Positions 7,684-16,183 of a stretch of DNA of 64,000 bases are shown here, piece by piece; position 1 is the first letter of the stretch; each line of letters starts with the position of its first letter. The position numbers were made by a program, and so were the translations under genes. The stretch covers positions 1-64,000 of the forward strand of contig CAXSBR010000002.1 in NCBI GenBank assembly GCA_964236495.1. The letters are read 5' to 3'. Source of the stretch: CAXSBR01 sp964236495 (GTDB taxonomy: Bacteria; Actinomycetota; Actinomycetes; Mycobacteriales; Jatrophihabitantaceae). Below the pieces are notes generated by a model. That model had not been told where the DNA came from, made no database searches, and saw only the letters and a program-made list of their open reading frames with translations.

Positions 7684-8762
7684 GCTGCACCTCCGTCGAA
7701 GTCCCCGTCGAAGCTCGACGGCCGGCCCAGCGCGTGGTCCACGCCGTCGAGGATGCGGTCCAGATCGGGCAGGTGGTGGCGCTCCACCCGCGCCGGCGGA
7801 TAGGGGATGTCCCAACCCGTCACCCGGACCGGCGCGTGCTCGAGGGAGCTGAAGCACCGCTCCACCGCGGCGGCGGCGATTTCGGCGCCCAACCCGACAG
7901 ATTCAGGAGCCTCGTGCGCGACGACCAATCGACCGGTGCGCCGCACGGACGACGCAACCGTCTCGTGATCGATCGGTGACAGGGAGCGCAGGTCGATGAC
8001 TTCGATCGAGACGCCCTCGGCGGCGGCCGCGCGCGCGGCGTCCAGAGCAACCTGGACCAGCCCACCGAACGTAACCAGCGTGACGTCGGTGCCTGATGCG
8101 ACAATCCGCGCAGTGCCTATCCCGCCGACTGTCCCGCCTACGGCCAGTCCGCGCTCGGCACGCGTCAGCACCTCACCACGCACGTGGTAGCGGCGCTTGG
8201 GCTCGAAGAAGACCACTGGGTCGTCGCTGGCGACGGCGTCGATGATCGTGTCGTAGGCGTCCTGTGGCGTCGCCACCGAGACGACGCGAAGGCCCGGCGC
8301 GTGCGCGAAGTAGGCCTCCGGTGAGTCCGAGTGGTGCTCGGCGGCACCGATGCCGCCGCCGACCGGAATGCGGATCGTGATCGGCATCGATACGGCGCCA
8401 CCGGTACGGGCATGCATGCGGGCGACCTGGCTGACGATCTGGTCGAACGCCGGATAGACGAAGCCGTCGAACTGGATCTCGCAGACGGGGCGCCATCCGC
8501 GGTAGGCGAGCCCGACCGCCGTGCCCAGGATGCCCGACTCCCCCAGCGGTGTGTCGACCACTCGGCGCGGACCGAAGTCGCGCTGCAGGCCGTCGGTCAC
8601 CCGGTACACCCCGCCCAGACGGCCGATGTCCTCGCCCAGCAGCACGGTCCTCGGGTCGTCCTGGAGCGCCTGGCGCAGGCCGGCGCCGATCGCGGCGCTC
8701 AGCGTCATCGTCGTGTTCCGGGTGATCACCGGTGTAGTGGGTTCGGCGTGGATCGTCGTCAC
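7680..8762 (-). CDS. bkdB: Branched-chain alpha-keto acid dehydrogenase E1 component, beta subunit
   Basis: The beta subunit of the thiamine-diphosphate-dependent E1 decarboxylase. The 360-residue protein carries the transketolase pyrimidine-binding domain (LLGEDIGRLGGVYRVTDGL, TPLGESGILGTAVGLAYRGWRPV) and the C-terminal transketolase domain (VIDLRSLSPIDHETV). GTG at 8762 is chosen because it overlaps the E1alpha stop (GTGA); an internal ATG 18 codons later (MTLSAAIG) is a possible alternative. It overlaps the E2 start by 4 nt, so the three subunits are probably translationally coupled. Confidence 0.93.
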   Translation of the reverse strand: MTTIHAEPTTPVITRNTTMTLSAAIGAGLRQALQDDPRTVLLGEDIGRLGGVYRVTDGLQRDFGPRRVVDTPLGESGILGTAVGLAYRGWRPVCEIQFDGFVYPAFDQIVSQVARMHARTGGAVSMPITIRIPVGGGIGAAEHHSDSPEAYFAHAPGLRVVSVATPQDAYDTIIDAVASDDPVVFFEPKRRYHVRGEVLTRAERGLAVGGTVGGIGTARIVASGTDVTLVTFGGLVQVALDAARAAAAEGVSIEVIDLRSLSPIDHETVASSVRRTGRLVVAHEAPESVGLGAEIAAAAVERCFSSLEHAPVRVTGWDIPYPPARVERHHLPDLDRILDGVDHALGRPSSFDGDFDGGAA

Positions 8763-9949
8763 GAGACGCCCGCTTCGTCGGCGAAGGCCGCCAGGTGCCG
8801 CGCGTAGCGGGCCCGCTGGCGCGCAAGATCGGGGTGGTCCTCGGCGTAGACGGCGTCGAACATCGACAGCGGATCGGGGTCCGACAGGCCGACGCAGCCG
8901 ACGCGCATCTCGGCCGCCACCTGCCGGGCGCGCTCGTCGACGGCTCCGATGCGGTCGGCGTCCAGGGCGCCGGTGCTCTCGAGGTAGGTACGCAGCCGGG
9001 CCACCGGATCGCGCTCGCGCCACGACGCGAGCTCGGCGTCCTCGCGGTAGCGGGTCGGGTCGTCGGCCGTCGTATGCGGGCCCATTCGGTACGTGACGGC
9101 CTCGATGAAGGACGGCCCGCCACCGGTTCGGGCGCGCTCCAGGGCCCGCGCGGTGACGGCGGCCACCGCGAGCACGTCGTTGCCGTCCACAGTGAACGCG
9201 GGCATGCCGAAGCCGGCCGCGCGGGCGGCGATGCTGACCGGGGTCTGCAACGCCACCGGCTCGGAGATCGCCCAGCCGTTGTTCTGGCAGAAGAAGACGA
9301 CCGGCGCGCCGTAGCTGACGGCGAACACCATCGCCTCGGCGACATCGCCCTCGCTGGTGGCGCCGTCGCCGAAGTAGGCGATGGCGGCCTGCGGCGCGTC
9401 GTCCCAGAGGGCGCCCAGCGCCCAGCCGGTCGCATGCAGGGCCTGCGCGCCGATGATCACCTGCGGCGTCGCCATGCCGATCGAGCGAGGGTTCCAGCCC
9501 GAGACGGTGACCCCGCGCCAAACCCGGACCAGATCGATGGGCGTGGCGCCGCGGCAGTACGCGACGGCGTGCTCGCGGTAGCTGGAGAAGGCGAAGTCGC
9601 CGGGTTGCAGCATCCGGGCCGAGCCGACCTGCGCGGCCTCCTGGCCCAACAGCGGCGGCCAGAGCGCCAGCTGGCCCTGTCGTTGCAGGTTGGTGGCCGT
9701 CTGGTCGAGCTGCCGGACGACGACCATGTCCTCGTACATGCCGGTGAGCACCGTGTCGTCCAGCGCCTCGACCCAGTCATCCCAGGCCGGGTCCGCGATC
9801 CGCGAGCCGTCCGCGGCCAGCAGCGTTACGACGTGTGCGCTGTCGGGGTTGTCGACAGCTGTGGCCGTGCCAGCGCTATGGATTCCGCGAGTCGTGCCGG
9901 CGTGGCGCACGTTGAGCTGCGGACTCCGAACCTTGATCGCACTGGCCAT
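8759..9949 (-). CDS. bkdA: Branched-chain alpha-keto acid dehydrogenase E1 component, alpha subunit
   Basis: The alpha subunit of E1, 396 residues, binds thiamine diphosphate through the motif that starts GDGATSEGD at 194 and ends with NNGWAIS at about 223. The HATGWALGALW and YREHAVAYCRG segments are typical of the pdhA/bkdA family. ATG at 9949 has AAGGAG 6 nt upstream. First gene of a minus-strand run bkdA-bkdB-bkdC-acyl-CoA dehydrogenase-thiolase. It diverges from an Lrp-type regulator gene across a 160-nt region with inverted repeats, so this operon is probably under Lrp-type control, as bkd operons are in other bacteria. Confidence 0.93.
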   Translation of the reverse strand: MASAIKVRSPQLNVRHAGTTRGIHSAGTATAVDNPDSAHVVTLLAADGSRIADPAWDDWVEALDDTVLTGMYEDMVVVRQLDQTATNLQRQGQLALWPPLLGQEAAQVGSARMLQPGDFAFSSYREHAVAYCRGATPIDLVRVWRGVTVSGWNPRSIGMATPQVIIGAQALHATGWALGALWDDAPQAAIAYFGDGATSEGDVAEAMVFAVSYGAPVVFFCQNNGWAISEPVALQTPVSIAARAAGFGMPAFTVDGNDVLAVAAVTARALERARTGGGPSFIEAVTYRMGPHTTADDPTRYREDAELASWRERDPVARLRTYLESTGALDADRIGAVDERARQVAAEMRVGCVGLSDPDPLSMFDAVYAEDHPDLARQRARYARHLAAFADEAGVS

Positions 9950-10044
9950 GGCCTGCTCCTTGCCCGGCGCCCGGCGACACAAGGGTGCCGGATGCCTGCG
10001 CACGCTAGACCTACGCTGGCGATCGGCGCAATGCATCGCATTCT

Positions 10045-10077
10045 GATGAAGCAATATGCTCATCTAACATCAAGATG
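10045..10077. promoter_or_regulatory. Inverted repeats between bkdA and the Lrp gene (candidate Lrp operators)
   Basis: GATGAAGCA-ATA-TGCTCATC at 10045-10064 is an inverted repeat with one extra base in the left arm. CATCT-N7-AGATG at 10061-10077 overlaps it. The patch is AT-rich for this genome and lies within the divergent promoter region, where Lrp/AsnC proteins typically bind. That the neighbouring regulator binds here is inference. Confidence 0.5.
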
Positions 10078-10095
10078 GGTCGATACAGCGGCTGC

Positions 10096-10101
10096 TAACG
10101 T
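10096..10101 (+). promoter_or_regulatory. -10 element for leaderless lrp-type gene
   Basis: TAACGT (TAnnnT) sits 8 nt before the ATG at 10110. No Shine-Dalgarno sequence precedes that ATG, so a leaderless transcript is likely. Confidence 0.45.
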
Positions 10102-10109
10102 TCCGCGGT

Positions 10110-10622
10110 ATGCGCGACCTCGACGCAACCGACGTCCGCCTGCTGCTGGCACTGGCCCGGGACGCGCGAGCCACCACCGTCGCCCTGGCCGACCGGTTGC
10201 GACTGAGCCGCAACACCGTTCAGTCGCGCCTGGCCTCCCTGGCGCAGGCCGGCACGTTCCGCGGCTACGACCGAGCCTTCGACCCTGCCGTCGCCGGCTT
10301 CCCGCTCGTCGCGTTCACGACGCTGCGGGTGCACCAGAGCATGCTCGGGCCGATCGTCGACAGCCTCACCGAGATTCCCGAGATCGTGCAGGCATATGGC
10401 ATCACCGGATCTGCGGACCTGTTCGCCCAGATCGTCTGCCGATCGACAGACGACCTGTTTCGGGTGGAAGCAGTGGTGCTGGCCGTGCCCGGCGTCGAGC
10501 GGGCGGAGACGGTGCTGGCGATCAGCGAGGTGATTCCGTACCGATTCAGCCCGCTGCTGTCTTCCCTGCTGCCGGCCTCGTCGCCCGGGGGGCGGTCAAC
10601 GCCGCGAACGCCGTCGCACTGA
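10110..10622 (+). CDS. Lrp/AsnC family transcriptional regulator
   Basis: A 170-residue regulator. The N-terminal winged helix-turn-helix covers residues 1-55 (ALADRLRLSRNTVQSRLASL); the C-terminal RAM-type ligand-binding and oligomerisation domain covers about 65-145. It is divergent from bkdABC, the arrangement seen for BkdR-type activators that respond to branched-chain amino acids. The last 77 nt run into the 3' end of the convergent tetR gene, and the Ser/Pro/Arg tail may reflect that overlap. The ligand is not shown by the sequence. Confidence 0.88.
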   Translation: MRDLDATDVRLLLALARDARATTVALADRLRLSRNTVQSRLASLAQAGTFRGYDRAFDPAVAGFPLVAFTTLRVHQSMLGPIVDSLTEIPEIVQAYGITGSADLFAQIVCRSTDDLFRVEAVVLAVPGVERAETVLAISEVIPYRFSPLLSSLLPASSPGGRSTPRTPSH

Positions 10623-11196
10623 GCAGGTCGCGCACTCCGGGTACCTGCGCGGCGAGCGGGTGGTGCGGCGTGGAGTTGAGCAGGCCGAAGACGCCGTGTA
10701 GCCGCACTTCGATCTCGGCCTCAGACGCCTCCGGTAACAGCAGCCGCAGCCGGCCGGCCCAGAGCTGGATGTAGCGACGCTGCAGGGACCGGATGCGGCG
10801 GTTGTCCTCAAGCGGCAGGCGGTCCAGCTCGCGGTCCTGCACCCGGATGACGTCGCGCTCGGCCACCGCAAACTCGGCATGGAACGCCACCAGCGCCGCG
10901 AGGACCTCCTGCGGTGGAACGGGATTCGCGAGGTCCGAACGCGCAATGTCCGATCCTTCGATCACCGACCGGGCACCGTCGAGCAATCGCTCGCTCGCCT
11001 CCTCCAAAAGAGCAACCAGGATCGCGTCCTTGCCGCTGAAATGCCGGTATAGCGCAGGCCCGCTCACACCGGCCTCCGCGCCGAGGTCGTCGATGGACAC
11101 CCGGTCGAATCCGTGCGCGGCGAACAGTCGCGCAGCCGCACCTAGATAGCGCCGGCGTCGATCCGCCTTCGCCGTTCGCCGCCCGGTTTCCGCCAT
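10546..11196 (-). CDS. TetR family transcriptional regulator
   Basis: A 216-residue repressor with an N-terminal TetR helix-turn-helix (about 18-60, VSIDDLGAEAGVSGPALYRHFSGKDAIL) and a helical ligand-binding domain. It is divergent from the acyl-CoA carboxylase operon, with a palindromic operator between them. The genes it borders match the M. tuberculosis cluster next to Rv2506 (BkaR), a TetR repressor of branched-chain keto-acid metabolism, so a repressor sensing an acyl-CoA from leucine breakdown is the best guess. TAGCAT lies 6 nt before the ATG, suggesting a leaderless transcript. Confidence 0.88.
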   Translation of the reverse strand: MAETGRRTAKADRRRRYLGAAARLFAAHGFDRVSIDDLGAEAGVSGPALYRHFSGKDAILVALLEEASERLLDGARSVIEGSDIARSDLANPVPPQEVLAALVAFHAEFAVAERDVIRVQDRELDRLPLEDNRRIRSLQRRYIQLWAGRLRLLLPEASEAEIEVRLHGVFGLLNSTPHHPLAAQVPGVRDLLSATAFAALTAPRATRPAAGKTAAG

Positions 11197-11202
11197 CCGC
11201 CC

Positions 11203-11248
11203 ATGCTAGGCTGCTTAGTTAGCGATCACTAACCGAATCGCTTAAAGT
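11203..11248. promoter_or_regulatory. Divergent tetR / carboxylase promoter with TetR operator
   Basis: The palindrome TTAGTTAGCGATCACTAA at 11215-11232 has perfect 5-bp outer arms and further matching inner bases. It lies between a minus-strand -10 (TAGCAT, 11203-11208, for leaderless tetR) and a plus-strand -10 (TAAAGT, 11243-11248, for the carboxylase operon), so a bound repressor would block both. TetR as the binding protein is inferred from position and symmetry. Confidence 0.6.
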
Positions 11249-11276
11249 CCCAGGATGCGCAGAACAGGAGGCTCCG

Positions 11277-12884
11277 GTGGCGCAGCTGACCAGCCGGGTC
11301 GACCGGCGCAGCGAGGAGTTCCGGGCCAACGACATCGCGCAACGAGCCCTCGCAACCGAGCTCCGGCACCGCCTCGAGCAGGCCGCGTTCGGAGGTTCCG
11401 AGGCGGCGCGCGCCAAGCATGTGGTCCGCGGCAAGTTACTGCCTCGCGAGCGGATTTACGCGCTGCTGGACCGCAGCAGCCCGTTCCTCGAGATCGGCGC
11501 CCTGGCCGCCGACGGCATGTACGACGGCGAGATGCCGGCCGCGGGCATCGTCGCCGGGATCGGCCTGATCGCCGGACGACCGGTGATGGTGGTCGCCAAC
11601 GATGCGACGGTCAAGGGCGGCACCTACACCCCGATCACGGTGAAGAAGCACCTGCGGGCGCAGGAGATCGCCGCGGAGAACCGGCTGCCGTGCGTGTACC
11701 TCGTCGACTCCGGCGGCGCCTATCTGCCACTGCAGGCCGACGTTTTCCCTGACCGCGACCACTTCGGGCGCATCTTCTACAACCAGGCCCGGATGTCGGC
11801 CGCCGGCATCGCCCAGATCTCGGCGGTAATGGGCTCCAGCACTGCCGGCGGCGCCTACGTGCCGGCCATGAGCGACGAGACCGTGATCGTGGCCGAGCAG
11901 GGCACCATCTTCCTGGGCGGGCCACCGCTGGTGAAGGCCGCCACCGGCGAGATCGTTTCCGCCGAGGAGCTGGGCGGCGGGGCCGTCCACGCCCGGATCT
12001 CCGGCGTCGCAGACCACCTGGCCGTCGACGACCGGCACGCACTCGAGATCGTGCGCGGCATCGTGGCCACCCTGCCTGCGCCGGCCGCGCCTGCGTGGGA
12101 GCGCCGACCGCCCGAACCGCCCGCCGTGGCCGAGGACGAGCTCTACGGTGCCGTGCCGGTGGCACTGACCGTGCCCGCGGACCCGCGCGAGATCATCGCG
12201 CGCATCGTCGACGGCAGCCAATTCGACGAGTTCAAGTCCGAGTACGGCACCACGCTGGTCACCGGGTTCGCCCATATCCACGGCCATCCCGTCGGCATCG
12301 TCGCCAACGCCGGAGTGCTGTTCGCCGAGTCCGCGCTCAAGGGCGCCCACTTCGTGCAGCTGTGCGACCAGCGCCGCATTCCGCTGCTGTTCCTGCAGAA
12401 CATCACCGGCTTCATGGTCGGGCGCGCGTACGAGGCCGGCGGCATCGCCAAGCATGGCGCGAAGATGGTCACTGCCGTCGCGTGCGCCCGGGTGCCCAAG
12501 CTGACCGTCGTCACCGGCGGCTCGTTCGGGGCAGGTAACTATGCGATGAGCGGCCGCGCCTACGCACCTCGGTTCCTGTGGATGTGGCCGGGCAGCCGAA
12601 TCTCGGTGATGGGCGGCCCGCAGGCCGCCAAGGTGCTGGCCACCGTGCGGCGCGAGGGCATCGAGCGCGCCGGCGACACCTGGGGCGAAGAAGAGGAGGC
12701 CGCGTTCACAGCACCGATCTTGGAGCGCTTTGAGATCGAGGGCAGCCCGTACTACTCGACGGCGCGCCTGTGGGACGACGGAATCATCGACCCCGCCGAC
12801 ACGCGGACGGTGCTCGGTCTGGCCCTCGACGTGTGCGCCGCGGCGCCGCTGCCCGAGGTCTCCTACGGCGTCTTCCGGATGTGA
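11277..12884 (+). CDS. Acyl-CoA carboxylase carboxyltransferase subunit (3-methylcrotonyl-CoA type)
   Basis: The biotin-dependent carboxyltransferase half of an acyl-CoA carboxylase, 535 residues, with two crotonase-fold carboxyltransferase domains. Motifs include DSGGAYLPLQADVFPD, MGSSTAGGAYVPAMSDE and NITGFMVGRAYEAGGIAKHGAKM, all characteristic of methylcrotonyl-CoA carboxylase beta subunits (AccD1 in mycobacteria) rather than the propionyl-CoA type. The start is GTG with AGGAGG upstream. It is the first gene of a four-gene operon; its stop overlaps the start of the biotin carboxylase gene (GTGA). In leucine breakdown it would carboxylate 3-methylcrotonyl-CoA. Confidence 0.93.
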   Translation: MAQLTSRVDRRSEEFRANDIAQRALATELRHRLEQAAFGGSEAARAKHVVRGKLLPRERIYALLDRSSPFLEIGALAADGMYDGEMPAAGIVAGIGLIAGRPVMVVANDATVKGGTYTPITVKKHLRAQEIAAENRLPCVYLVDSGGAYLPLQADVFPDRDHFGRIFYNQARMSAAGIAQISAVMGSSTAGGAYVPAMSDETVIVAEQGTIFLGGPPLVKAATGEIVSAEELGGGAVHARISGVADHLAVDDRHALEIVRGIVATLPAPAAPAWERRPPEPPAVAEDELYGAVPVALTVPADPREIIARIVDGSQFDEFKSEYGTTLVTGFAHIHGHPVGIVANAGVLFAESALKGAHFVQLCDQRRIPLLFLQNITGFMVGRAYEAGGIAKHGAKMVTAVACARVPKLTVVTGGSFGAGNYAMSGRAYAPRFLWMWPGSRISVMGGPQAAKVLATVRREGIERAGDTWGEEEEAAFTAPILERFEIEGSPYYSTARLWDDGIIDPADTRTVLGLALDVCAAAPLPEVSYGVFRM

Positions 12885-14872
12885 CGCAGGTGTTCGAAAC
12901 CGTCCTCGTTGCCAATCGTGGCGAGATCGCCTGCCGGATCACGCGCACCCTGCACCGGCTCGGCGTGCGCGCGGTCGCCGTGCACACCGACGCCGACGCC
13001 GACGCCCGGCACGTGCGCGACGCCGACCTGGCGGTGCGCGTGCCCAGCTACCTCGATGGGGCCGCGATCGTGCAGGCCGCCCGGACCGCCGGCGCCGCAG
13101 CAATCCATCCGGGCTACGGATTCCTCGCCGAGAATGCGGCGTTCGCGCAAGCGTGCGCGGTGGCCGGCGTCGTCTTCATCGGTCCGTCGCCCGAGGCGAT
13201 CGCGGTGATGGGCGACAAGATCCGCGCCAAGGCGTCGGTCGCCGCGCGCGGCGTGCCGGTAGTGCCCGGGCTGGCCGAGGCCGACCTGACCGACGACGCT
13301 CTTGCCGCGGCCATCGAGGAGATCGGGTATCCAGCGTTGATCAAGCCGTCGGCCGGCGGCGGCGGCAAGGGCATGCATGTCGTGACAGGCCCGGGCGAGA
13401 TCGCCGCCGCCATTGCCTCGGCCCGGCGCGAGGCGGCAAGCGCGTTCGGCGACGACACCCTGTTCGTCGAGCGCTACGTTGCTACTCCCCGTCACATCGA
13501 GGTGCAGGTGCTCGCCGACGCGCACGGAGCCGTCGTCCACCTGGGCGAGCGGGAGTGCTCGCTGCAGCGCCGGCACCAGAAGGTCGTGGAGGAGGCGCCG
13601 TCGCCGTTGCTGGACACCGCGACCCGCGAGCGGATCGGGCGCGACGCCTGCGAGACGGCCCGCAGCGTCGGCTACACCGGCGTGGGCACGGTGGAGTTCA
13701 TCGTCGCAGCCGATCGGCCCGACGAGTGGTTCTTCATGGAGATGAACACCCGCCTGCAGGTGGAGCACCCGGTCACCGAGCTGGTGACCGGGGTGGACCT
13801 GGTCGAGCAGCAGTTGCGGGTCGCCGCGGGCGAGCCCCTGGCGTTCGGGCAGACCGACGTGACGCTCACCGGACATGCGGTGGAAGCGCGGCTGTACGCC
13901 GAGGACCCCGAGCACGGATTCCTGCCCAGCGGCGGCGAGGTGCTCGTCGTCGAGGAACCCGCGGGCGAGGGGGTTCGGGTGGACAGTGCGCTGCTGCCTG
14001 GGCTCGTCGTCAGCTCCGACTACGACCCGATGCTGGCCAAGATCATCGCCTGGGGACTCGACCGGAACGAGGCCTTGGCTCGACTGCGCGCGGCGCTGGC
14101 CTCCACCGCAGTGCTCGGACCGGCGACGAACCTGACGTTCCTCACCCGCCTGCTCGACGATCGCGACGTGCGCGCCGGCCGGCTCGACACCGGGTTGATC
14201 GAACGGCGCCTCGACGTACTGGCGGCACCGGCACGCATTGCCGACGGCTCGCTGGCCGCCGCGCTGGTGCTGCTCGCCTACGAGCGGCGCACCGCACCTG
14301 CCGGCCCGTGGGGGGCGGTGCCTGGCTTCCGGCTCGGCGGCCAAGCCCCCGCGGTGGTCGAACTAGCAAATCCGCAGGTGCGCGTCGTCGTCGACGGCCC
14401 GTTGGACGACGCGGTGGTGACCATCGGCGACGCTGATCCGGTGCGGGCCGCGATCCGGCTCGATGGGGCACGAGCGCACCTGCGTGTCGATAACACCACG
14501 CGGGTGCTCTGGTGGTCGTCGACGCAGGGCATGCTGCACCTGTCGGTCGACGGGGTCGCACAGTCGTTTGCCACCATCAGCAGCCGGAGCGCCACAGCGG
14601 CCGACGACGTGGGCGGTCCCGAGCTGCGTTCGCCGATGCCGGGCACGGTCGTCGCCGTCGCGGCCGAGCACGGCGCCGTCGTGTCTGCCGGCGATCCGGT
14701 CGTCGTGGTCGAGGCGATGAAGATGGAGCACGCCGTGCAGGCGCAGGTGGCGGGCGTTGTGCAGCTGCGCGTGCGGATGGGCGACCGGGTGGAGCGGGGC
14801 GATCTGCTCGCGACAGTGCGAACGGCGGAGTCGGATATGGGTACGGAAACCGAGACGGAGGCGGCGCAATGA
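12881..14872 (+). CDS. Acyl-CoA carboxylase biotin carboxylase / biotin carrier subunit
   Basis: The partner subunit carboxylates and carries biotin. In 663 residues it has the biotin carboxylase N-domain (FETVLVANRGEIACRI), the ATP-grasp domain (KPSAGGGGKGMHVV; EMNTRLQVEHPVTE) and the C-terminal domain to about 450. A variable linker follows, then a biotinyl domain with Lys614 in EAMKMEH. The GTG start overlaps the carboxyltransferase stop by 4 nt, so the two subunits are probably made in fixed ratio. It corresponds to AccA1/MCC-alpha. The MaoC gene starts inside its stop codon (ATGA). Confidence 0.93.
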   Translation: MTQVFETVLVANRGEIACRITRTLHRLGVRAVAVHTDADADARHVRDADLAVRVPSYLDGAAIVQAARTAGAAAIHPGYGFLAENAAFAQACAVAGVVFIGPSPEAIAVMGDKIRAKASVAARGVPVVPGLAEADLTDDALAAAIEEIGYPALIKPSAGGGGKGMHVVTGPGEIAAAIASARREAASAFGDDTLFVERYVATPRHIEVQVLADAHGAVVHLGERECSLQRRHQKVVEEAPSPLLDTATRERIGRDACETARSVGYTGVGTVEFIVAADRPDEWFFMEMNTRLQVEHPVTELVTGVDLVEQQLRVAAGEPLAFGQTDVTLTGHAVEARLYAEDPEHGFLPSGGEVLVVEEPAGEGVRVDSALLPGLVVSSDYDPMLAKIIAWGLDRNEALARLRAALASTAVLGPATNLTFLTRLLDDRDVRAGRLDTGLIERRLDVLAAPARIADGSLAAALVLLAYERRTAPAGPWGAVPGFRLGGQAPAVVELANPQVRVVVDGPLDDAVVTIGDADPVRAAIRLDGARAHLRVDNTTRVLWWSSTQGMLHLSVDGVAQSFATISSRSATAADDVGGPELRSPMPGTVVAVAAEHGAVVSAGDPVVVVEAMKMEHAVQAQVAGVVQLRVRMGDRVERGDLLATVRTAESDMGTETETEAAQ

Positions 14873-15369
14873 CACGCGAGGAACTCGACCCGGCTGCAGA
14901 CGGCGTCGTCCGCCAACGCGGCCTCTATCTCGACGAACTGCAGCTGCATACCCGCTACGTGCACAGCCCGGCGCGCACGGTGACCGAGACCGACAACGTG
15001 CTGTTCACGACGTTGACGGGCAACACCCAGGCGCTGCATCTGGACGAGGAGTGGTCGCGCGGCACCGAGTTCGGCGGCCGCCTGGTCAACAGCATGTTCA
15101 CGCTCGCGCTGATTGTGGGCCTGTCGGTGTCGCAGCTGACCCAGGGCACCATCGTGGCGAACCTGGGTTTCCAGGACGTTCGGTTTCCGGCCCCCGTACG
15201 CGCTGGCGACACGATCACCGCCGAGACGGTGGTCCGTTCGGTGCGTCCATCGCGAAGCCGGCCGGGTCAGGGCATCGCCGTTTTCGAGCACACCGGGCGC
15301 AACCAGCGCGGCGAGGTCGTTGCGGTTGCGGTCCGCTCGGTACTCATGCACGCGGCGCCGACGCGGTGA
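14869..15369 (+). CDS. MaoC family dehydratase/hydratase
   Basis: A 166-residue single hot-dog-fold protein of the MaoC family, which hydrates enoyl-CoA thioesters. It has the family segment VTETDNVLFTTLTGNTQALHLDEEW, with the catalytic Asp/His region, followed by FGGRLVNSMFTLALIVGL. The ATG overlaps the biotin carboxylase stop and GGAGG lies about 7 nt upstream. In the M. tuberculosis cluster the homologue (Rv2499c) is next to the CitE-type lyase and is linked to itaconate and leucine catabolism. Here it could hydrate 3-methylglutaconyl-CoA or itaconyl-CoA; which one cannot be read from sequence. Confidence 0.88.
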   Translation: MTREELDPAADGVVRQRGLYLDELQLHTRYVHSPARTVTETDNVLFTTLTGNTQALHLDEEWSRGTEFGGRLVNSMFTLALIVGLSVSQLTQGTIVANLGFQDVRFPAPVRAGDTITAETVVRSVRPSRSRPGQGIAVFEHTGRNQRGEVVAVAVRSVLMHAAPTR

Positions 15370-16169
15370 CTGTCTTGGGCCCGGCGCTGCTGTTCTGTCC
15401 GGCCGACCGGCCCGACCGGTATGCCAAGGCCGCCGCGGCAGCAGACGCGGTGGTGCTCGACCTCGAGGATGCCGTCGGGCCCGCCGGAAAGCCACCCGCC
15501 CGCGAGGCGCTGATCGCGACGCCGCTGGACCCGGCGACCACGGTAGTGCGCGTCAACGGCGCCACCACGGGTCTGCTGGCCGACGACCTGGCCGCACTCG
15601 AACGCACCGACTACCGCATCCTGATGCTGGCCAAAGCGGAGGCGCCCGAACAGCTCGATCTGCTCGCCGGCTACCGGGTGATCGCGCTGTGCGAGTCGCC
15701 GCGCGGCGTCGAGCAGGCCGGCGCACTCGCCGCACACCCAGCCGTGGACGCGCTCTTCTGGGGTGCTGAAGACCTCGTGGCTTCATTGGGCGGCACGTCG
15801 AGCCGATCGCCCGACGGCGCCTATCGCGGGTTCGCCCAGTACGCCCGTTCCCGCGTTCTGCTCGCCGCCGCGGCCGCCGGCAAGGTCGCCTACGACGCGG
15901 TACACCTCGATATCGACGACGACGATGGGCTGGGCGCGGAAGCCGAGGATGCCGCCGCGTCCGGATTTGCCGGCACGCTGTGCATCCATCCGCGTCAGGT
16001 TGCGGTGGTGCGCGCCGCCTACCGCCCAACGCCGCAAGCAGTCGACGACGCCGCGGCCCTACTCGCCGCCGCGCAGCACTCCCCCGGCGTGTTCGCCTGG
16101 CACGGCCGGATGGTCGACGAGCCCCTACTCCGGCAGGCACGCCGCATCGTCGCACGCGCCGGACGCTGA
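15366..16169 (+). CDS. citE: CitE-like HpcH/HpaI aldolase/citrate lyase family protein (beta-hydroxyacyl-CoA lyase)
   Basis: A 267-residue TIM-barrel lyase of the CitE-like family. Typical motifs are LFCPADRPDRYAKA (CoA/substrate loop), DAVVLDLEDAV with its metal-binding acidic residue, WGAEDLVASLGG and GKVAYDAVHLDI. GTG overlaps the MaoC stop (GTGA). As a stand-alone member without citrate lyase alpha and gamma subunits, it is more likely to cleave malyl-, citramalyl- or HMG-CoA-type substrates, as reported for M. tuberculosis Rv2498c. It would complete the leucine or itaconate route by releasing acetyl-CoA and a keto acid. Confidence 0.88.
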   Translation: MTVLGPALLFCPADRPDRYAKAAAAADAVVLDLEDAVGPAGKPPAREALIATPLDPATTVVRVNGATTGLLADDLAALERTDYRILMLAKAEAPEQLDLLAGYRVIALCESPRGVEQAGALAAHPAVDALFWGAEDLVASLGGTSSRSPDGAYRGFAQYARSRVLLAAAAAGKVAYDAVHLDIDDDDGLGAEAEDAAASGFAGTLCIHPRQVAVVRAAYRPTPQAVDDAAALLAAAQHSPGVFAWHGRMVDEPLLRQARRIVARAGR

Positions 16170-16183
16170 GCCGATTATCTAGG

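Noticed and set aside
8795..10774. 659-codon plus-strand frame across bkdA and beyond
   Set aside because: Antisense shadow of bkdA that also runs through the lrp-type gene in another frame; no family features.
3676..16169. Island as a recent mobile element
   Set aside because: No integrase, transposase, tRNA, direct-repeat attachment sites or compositional shift were seen at either edge; only the toxin-antitoxin remnant hints at transfer.
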